From JAGNLA01 sp964639885 (lineage in GTDB: Bacteria > Caldisericota > Caldisericia > JAAYUI01): a stretch of DNA of 8,539 nucleotides. The DNA is taken from NCBI GenBank assembly GCA_964639885.1, contig CAZXEH010000039.1, positions 1 through 8,539 of the forward strand. The letters are read 5' to 3'. This document shows, piece by piece, positions 7,433 to 8,539 of this stretch. The position numbers were made by a program, and so were the translations under genes. The notes under the pieces are model-generated. The model was not told the origin of the DNA. It saw only the letters and a list, made by a program, of their open reading frames with translations, and ran no database searches. How positions within the stretch are numbered: the stretch's first letter is position 1; every line of letters begins with the position of its first letter.

Positions 7433-7957
7433 TCAATCCTTCCAGATGTCAGAATCCTCTGCTTTTTTCTTCTCCTCGGACTGTTTTTTCAGGTATTCGT
7501 CAAACGCCAGCGCCCTCTGCTCTGATCTCGGCGCCGCGTCCTCGCCAAACAGGTAGTCGGTGAAATAATAGGCAACCAATGCCACAACCAGGATGAGTTG
7601 CACGAAGAGATAGCAATAGAAAAGAAAAACCGGCATGCCAAATATCTTCTCCGGTGCCATCGAAATTGCCCCAACATCCGAATAATTGACGATGCTTGTC
7701 GTGAAAAAGTTGTAGGCAACAACGAGCGCCATAAACAACGGGGCTTTCTTCTGTCCAAGCCATGTGAAACCGATAACGGCCAGACAGGTGATGACAACGA
7801 CAATGTTGAGCACAAACGGAGAAAGGTAGCCTGCCAGTCCGATCATTTCAAAACGGGCGACTACTCTTGCAACCTCAAACATAACAAGCGCACCGACAAT
7901 GACCGAGAAAGCAACTTTCCATCTGTGAAATCCCTGCACAAATCTTCTGGTGTTCAT
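7433..7957 (-). CDS. Four-helix membrane protein, upstream paralog
   Basis: This 174-residue protein of unknown function has hydrophobic segments at about residues 14-33, 46-67, 72-92 and 108-134. The N terminus is basic (NTRRF...HRWK), and the long charged tail (140-174) is rich in Lys and Glu and ends in EKKKAEDSDIWKD. The Glu28-x-x-Arg31 pair at the end of helix 1 is shared with the downstream paralog. ATG 7957 is chosen because GGAGGA (7961-7966) lies 3-4 nt upstream and the promoter -10 ends about 28 nt upstream. The longer frame reaching 8014 would begin inside the -35 box and is excluded. The predicted 5' untranslated region is only about 22 nt. There is no cleavable signal peptide; the first helix is most likely an anchor. 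No enzymatic motif is visible. Confidence 0.83.
   Translation of the reverse strand: MNTRRFVQGFHRWKVAFSVIVGALVMFEVARVVARFEMIGLAGYLSPFVLNIVVVITCLAVIGFTWLGQKKAPLFMALVVAYNFFTTSIVNYSDVGAISMAPEKIFGMPVFLFYCYLFVQLILVVALVAYYFTDYLFGEDAAPRSEQRALAFDEYLKKQSEEKKKAEDSDIWKD
7437..7443 (-). promoter_or_regulatory. Ribosome binding site of the downstream membrane paralog
   Basis: GGAAGGA on the minus strand overlaps the last codons of the upstream paralog. It sits 9 nt before ATG 7427 and directly abuts the alternative TTG, so it decides the start. Confidence 0.6.
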
Positions 7958-7960
7958 GTG

Positions 7961-7966
7961 TCCTCC
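7961..7966 (-). promoter_or_regulatory. Ribosome binding site of the upstream membrane paralog
   Basis: GGAGGA on the minus strand is followed by CAC and ATG 7957. Spacing is a little short but the match is strong, and it lies downstream of the predicted transcription start. Confidence 0.7.
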
Positions 7967-7985
7967 GTGTGGCTGGCAGAAAAAC

Positions 7986-8014
7986 ATTGTACGCTCCTTG
8001 GCTCGATTTGTCAA
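7986..8014 (-). promoter_or_regulatory. Sigma70-type promoter of the membrane-protein pair
   Basis: On the minus strand, TTGACA (8009-8014) is followed after 17 nt by TACAAT (7986-7991): a perfect -35, a 5/6 -10 and optimal spacing. Transcription would start near 7979, about 22 nt before ATG 7957. Confidence 0.8.
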
Positions 8015-8044
8015 AAGGTTTGCCAGTCCGTTAAGTTGAAAGTA

Positions 8045-8073
8045 TTGACTTTGATGCCTCCATGCATTAACTT
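8045..8073 (+). promoter_or_regulatory. Promoter of the tRNA-fMet/tRNA-Thr unit
   Basis: TTGACT (8045-8050) is followed after 17 nt by TAACTT (8068-8073), which keeps the most conserved T1, A2 and T6 of the -10. Transcription would start close to 8080, just before the tRNA at 8084. The -10 match is modest, so the exact box is uncertain. Confidence 0.5.
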
Positions 8074-8083
8074 CTTATGGCAT

Positions 8084-8160
8084 TGCGGGATAGAGCAGCC
8101 TGGTAGCTCGTCGGGCCCATAACCCGGAGGTCGTTGGTTCAAATCCAACTCCCGCAACCA
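8084..8160 (+). tRNA. Initiator tRNA-fMet (anticodon CAT)
   Basis: This 77-nt cloverleaf encodes its CCA. The acceptor stem is TGCGGGA/TCCCGCA, the D stem GAGC/GCTC, the anticodon stem TCGGG/CCCGG (one T-G wobble), the anticodon CAT at 8118-8120, and the T arm GTTGG-TTCAAAT-CCAAC. Initiator marks are present: three consecutive G-C pairs at the bottom of the anticodon stem (GGG 8113-8115, CCC 8123-8125), the A11-U24 pair in the D stem, and a weak first pair. That first pair is U1-A72 here, where E. coli has a C1xA72 mismatch. Position 33 is C (8117) instead of the nearly universal U. The tRNA lies 11 nt before tRNA-Thr, so both probably share a transcript. Confidence 0.95.
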
Positions 8161-8171
8161 TTCTTTTTTGT

Positions 8172-8247
8172 GCCCACGTAGCTCAGTTGGTAGAGCATGT
8201 CCTTGGTAAGGACAAGGTCAGCAGTCCGATTCTGCTCGTGGGCTCCA
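8172..8247 (+). tRNA. tRNA-Thr (anticodon GGT)
   Basis: This 76-nt cloverleaf encodes its CCA. The acceptor stem is GCCCACG/CGTGGGC, the D stem GCTC/GAGC, the anticodon stem TGTCC/GGACA with loop TTGGTAA and anticodon GGT at 8205-8207, and the T arm AGCAG-TCCGATT-CTGCT. All stems pair fully. Discriminator is T8244. It decodes ACC and ACU. Its place just before tuf recalls E. coli thrT-tufB, but here a separate promoter lies between. Confidence 0.96.
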
Positions 8248-8313
8248 GATGAATCCTAAGACCCGGGAAATAAACTCACTTTTTCCTACACTAGATTTGT
8301 AAAGTTTTCTAGG

Positions 8314-8341
8314 TTGACTGTCTGGCAATTCCTGATATAAA
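8314..8341 (+). promoter_or_regulatory. Extended -10 promoter of tuf
   Basis: TTGACT (8314-8319) is followed after 16 nt by TATAAA (8336-8341), with TG at 8333-8334 one base before it (extended -10 TGnTATAAA). Transcription would start near 8348, giving a leader of about 137 nt. An AT-rich stretch (8288-8310) precedes the -35 and could act as an UP element. Read-through from the tRNA unit is also possible, since I see no terminator between. Confidence 0.75.
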
Positions 8342-8348
8342 TCAAATT

Positions 8349-8470
8349 GCAAAATATAGTGCATAGGAAATTATGCTTTTGCCACCTAAACAGCAGCAGG
8401 CGTAAGAAGGGATTGTGCCCTCCGCTCCTCATAGCTTTAGGGGGAAAGTAAAGCAATGTAATTGGCACAA
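8349..8470 (+). promoter_or_regulatory. Structured leader of tuf, candidate cis-regulatory RNA
   Basis: The leader begins with a hairpin: GCAAAA (8349-8354) pairs with TTTTGC (8377-8382), and above a 6-nt bulge GCATA (8361-8365) pairs with TATGC (8372-8376). Further on, TTGTGCC (8413-8419) is an exact complement of GGCACAA (8464-8470), which directly abuts the ribosome binding site at 8471. Between them, CTCCT (8425-8429) can pair with AGGGG (8439-8443, one wobble) or with AGGAG of the binding site. I do not recognise a known riboswitch or ribosomal-protein leader. The pairing is seen in sequence; regulation is inference. Confidence 0.4.
8373..8405 (+). CDS. Possible ten-codon leader peptide before tuf
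   Basis: ATG 8373 opens a ten-codon frame reading MLLPPKQQQA and ending at TAA 8403-8405. AGGA (8365-8368) lies 4 nt upstream as a short-spaced ribosome binding site, within the loop and base of the first leader hairpin. A Pro-Pro pair and three Gln codons in such a short peptide would suit ribosome pausing. A frame this short can arise by chance, and no neighbour sequence is available to test it. Confidence 0.25.
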   Translation: MLLPPKQQQA

Positions 8471-8476
8471 AAGGAG
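8471..8476 (+). promoter_or_regulatory. Ribosome binding site of tuf
   Basis: AAGGAG lies 8 nt before ATG 8485, near-ideal strength and spacing for a highly expressed gene. It immediately follows the 3' strand of the long-range leader helix. Confidence 0.85.
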
Positions 8477-8484
8477 AATACGAG

Positions 8485-8539
8485 ATGGCAAAAGAAAAAT
8501 TTGAGCGAACGAAACCGCATGTCAACGTCGGCACCATCG
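8485..8539 (+). CDS. tuf: Elongation factor Tu, N-terminal fragment (cut by window end)
   Basis: Only the first 18 codons are present, reading MAKEKFERTKPHVNVGTI, the almost invariant N terminus of bacterial EF-Tu just before the GHVDHGKT P-loop, which lies beyond the window. EF-Tu is the cytoplasmic GTPase that delivers aminoacyl-tRNA to the ribosome. The start ATG 8485 is supported by AAGGAG 8 nt upstream and by the conserved protein start. The gene has its own promoter and a long leader, and it follows two tRNA genes. Because EF-Tu is usually among the most abundant proteins in the cell, a strong promoter and controlled leader are plausible. The identification is firm despite the truncation. 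Confidence 0.95.
   Translation, partial: MAKEKFERTKPHVNVGTI

Noticed and set aside
7958..8014. Longer start for the upstream membrane paralog at 8014
   Set aside because: The TTG at 8014 is the first three bases of the TTGACA -35 box, so it would not be transcribed; ATG 7957 has a strong ribosome binding site.
7598..8122. 174-codon plus-strand frame
   Set aside because: It is antisense to a membrane-protein gene, crosses that gene's promoter and runs into the tRNA-fMet gene; its product is low in hydrophobic order and resembles no family.
8248..8313. Terminator after tRNA-Thr
   Set aside because: There is a TTTTT at 8280-8284, but no stable hairpin directly before it, so I do not call an intrinsic terminator.
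8286..8537. 83-codon minus-strand frame over the tuf leader
   Set aside because: It is antisense to the tuf start, promoter and leader, with no recognisable product or promoter.
1..8539. CRISPR array, insertion sequence, phage or defence cassette
   Set aside because: No regularly spaced repeats, terminal inverted repeats, transposase, integrase or defence-type gene was seen; SbcCD is a housekeeping repair complex here.

Overview
The window is bacterial chromosome with dense, mostly overlapping genes. Hand-sampled GC is about 50-58% in globular coding parts, and lower in the Lys/Glu-rich coiled coil of sbcC and in the methyltransferase gene. Every protein family I recognise is bacterial: RsmI, the SbcCD nuclease, a YrrT-like methyltransferase and EF-Tu. 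Both tRNAs encode their 3' CCA. Arg is often written AGA/AGG. I cannot place the organism to phylum from this; a roadblock-domain gene next to a TPR/Glu-Pro-rich gene is suggestive of a less-studied lineage but does not decide it.

Left block (1-6966, + strand): six genes read in one direction, each overlapping the next by 1-26 nt. They are the 3' part of a TPR/Glu-Pro-rich/coiled-coil protein, a small roadblock/LC7-like protein, rsmI (2'-O-methylation of 16S rRNA C1402), sbcD and sbcC (the Mre11/Rad50-type DNA end-processing nuclease), and a class I SAM methyltransferase resembling B. subtilis YrrT. The start of the operon lies outside the window. SbcD and SbcC work as one complex; the other genes have no obvious shared pathway, so the overlaps mainly speak for co-transcription and translational coupling.

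Middle block (6969-7957, - strand): two small four-helix membrane proteins that look like diverged tandem duplicates. They face the left block with a 2-nt gap between stop codons. They are driven by a near-consensus sigma70-type promoter, TTGACA-N17-TACAAT, at 7986-8014.

Right block (8045-8539, + strand): a tRNA promoter, initiator tRNA-fMet(CAT), tRNA-Thr(GGT), then a separate extended -10 promoter, a leader of about 137 nt, and the first 18 codons of tuf. A Thr(GGT) tRNA just before tuf recalls the E. coli thrT-tufB arrangement.

The least expected signals are in the right block. The tuf leader contains a two-part hairpin, a ten-codon reading frame (MLLPPKQQQA) with a Pro-Pro pair, an ATG-TAA start-stop and a helix abutting the ribosome binding site; together these could form a cis-regulatory element. 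The initiator tRNA has C instead of the nearly universal U at position 33. I found no CRISPR array, insertion sequence, prophage or defence cassette.
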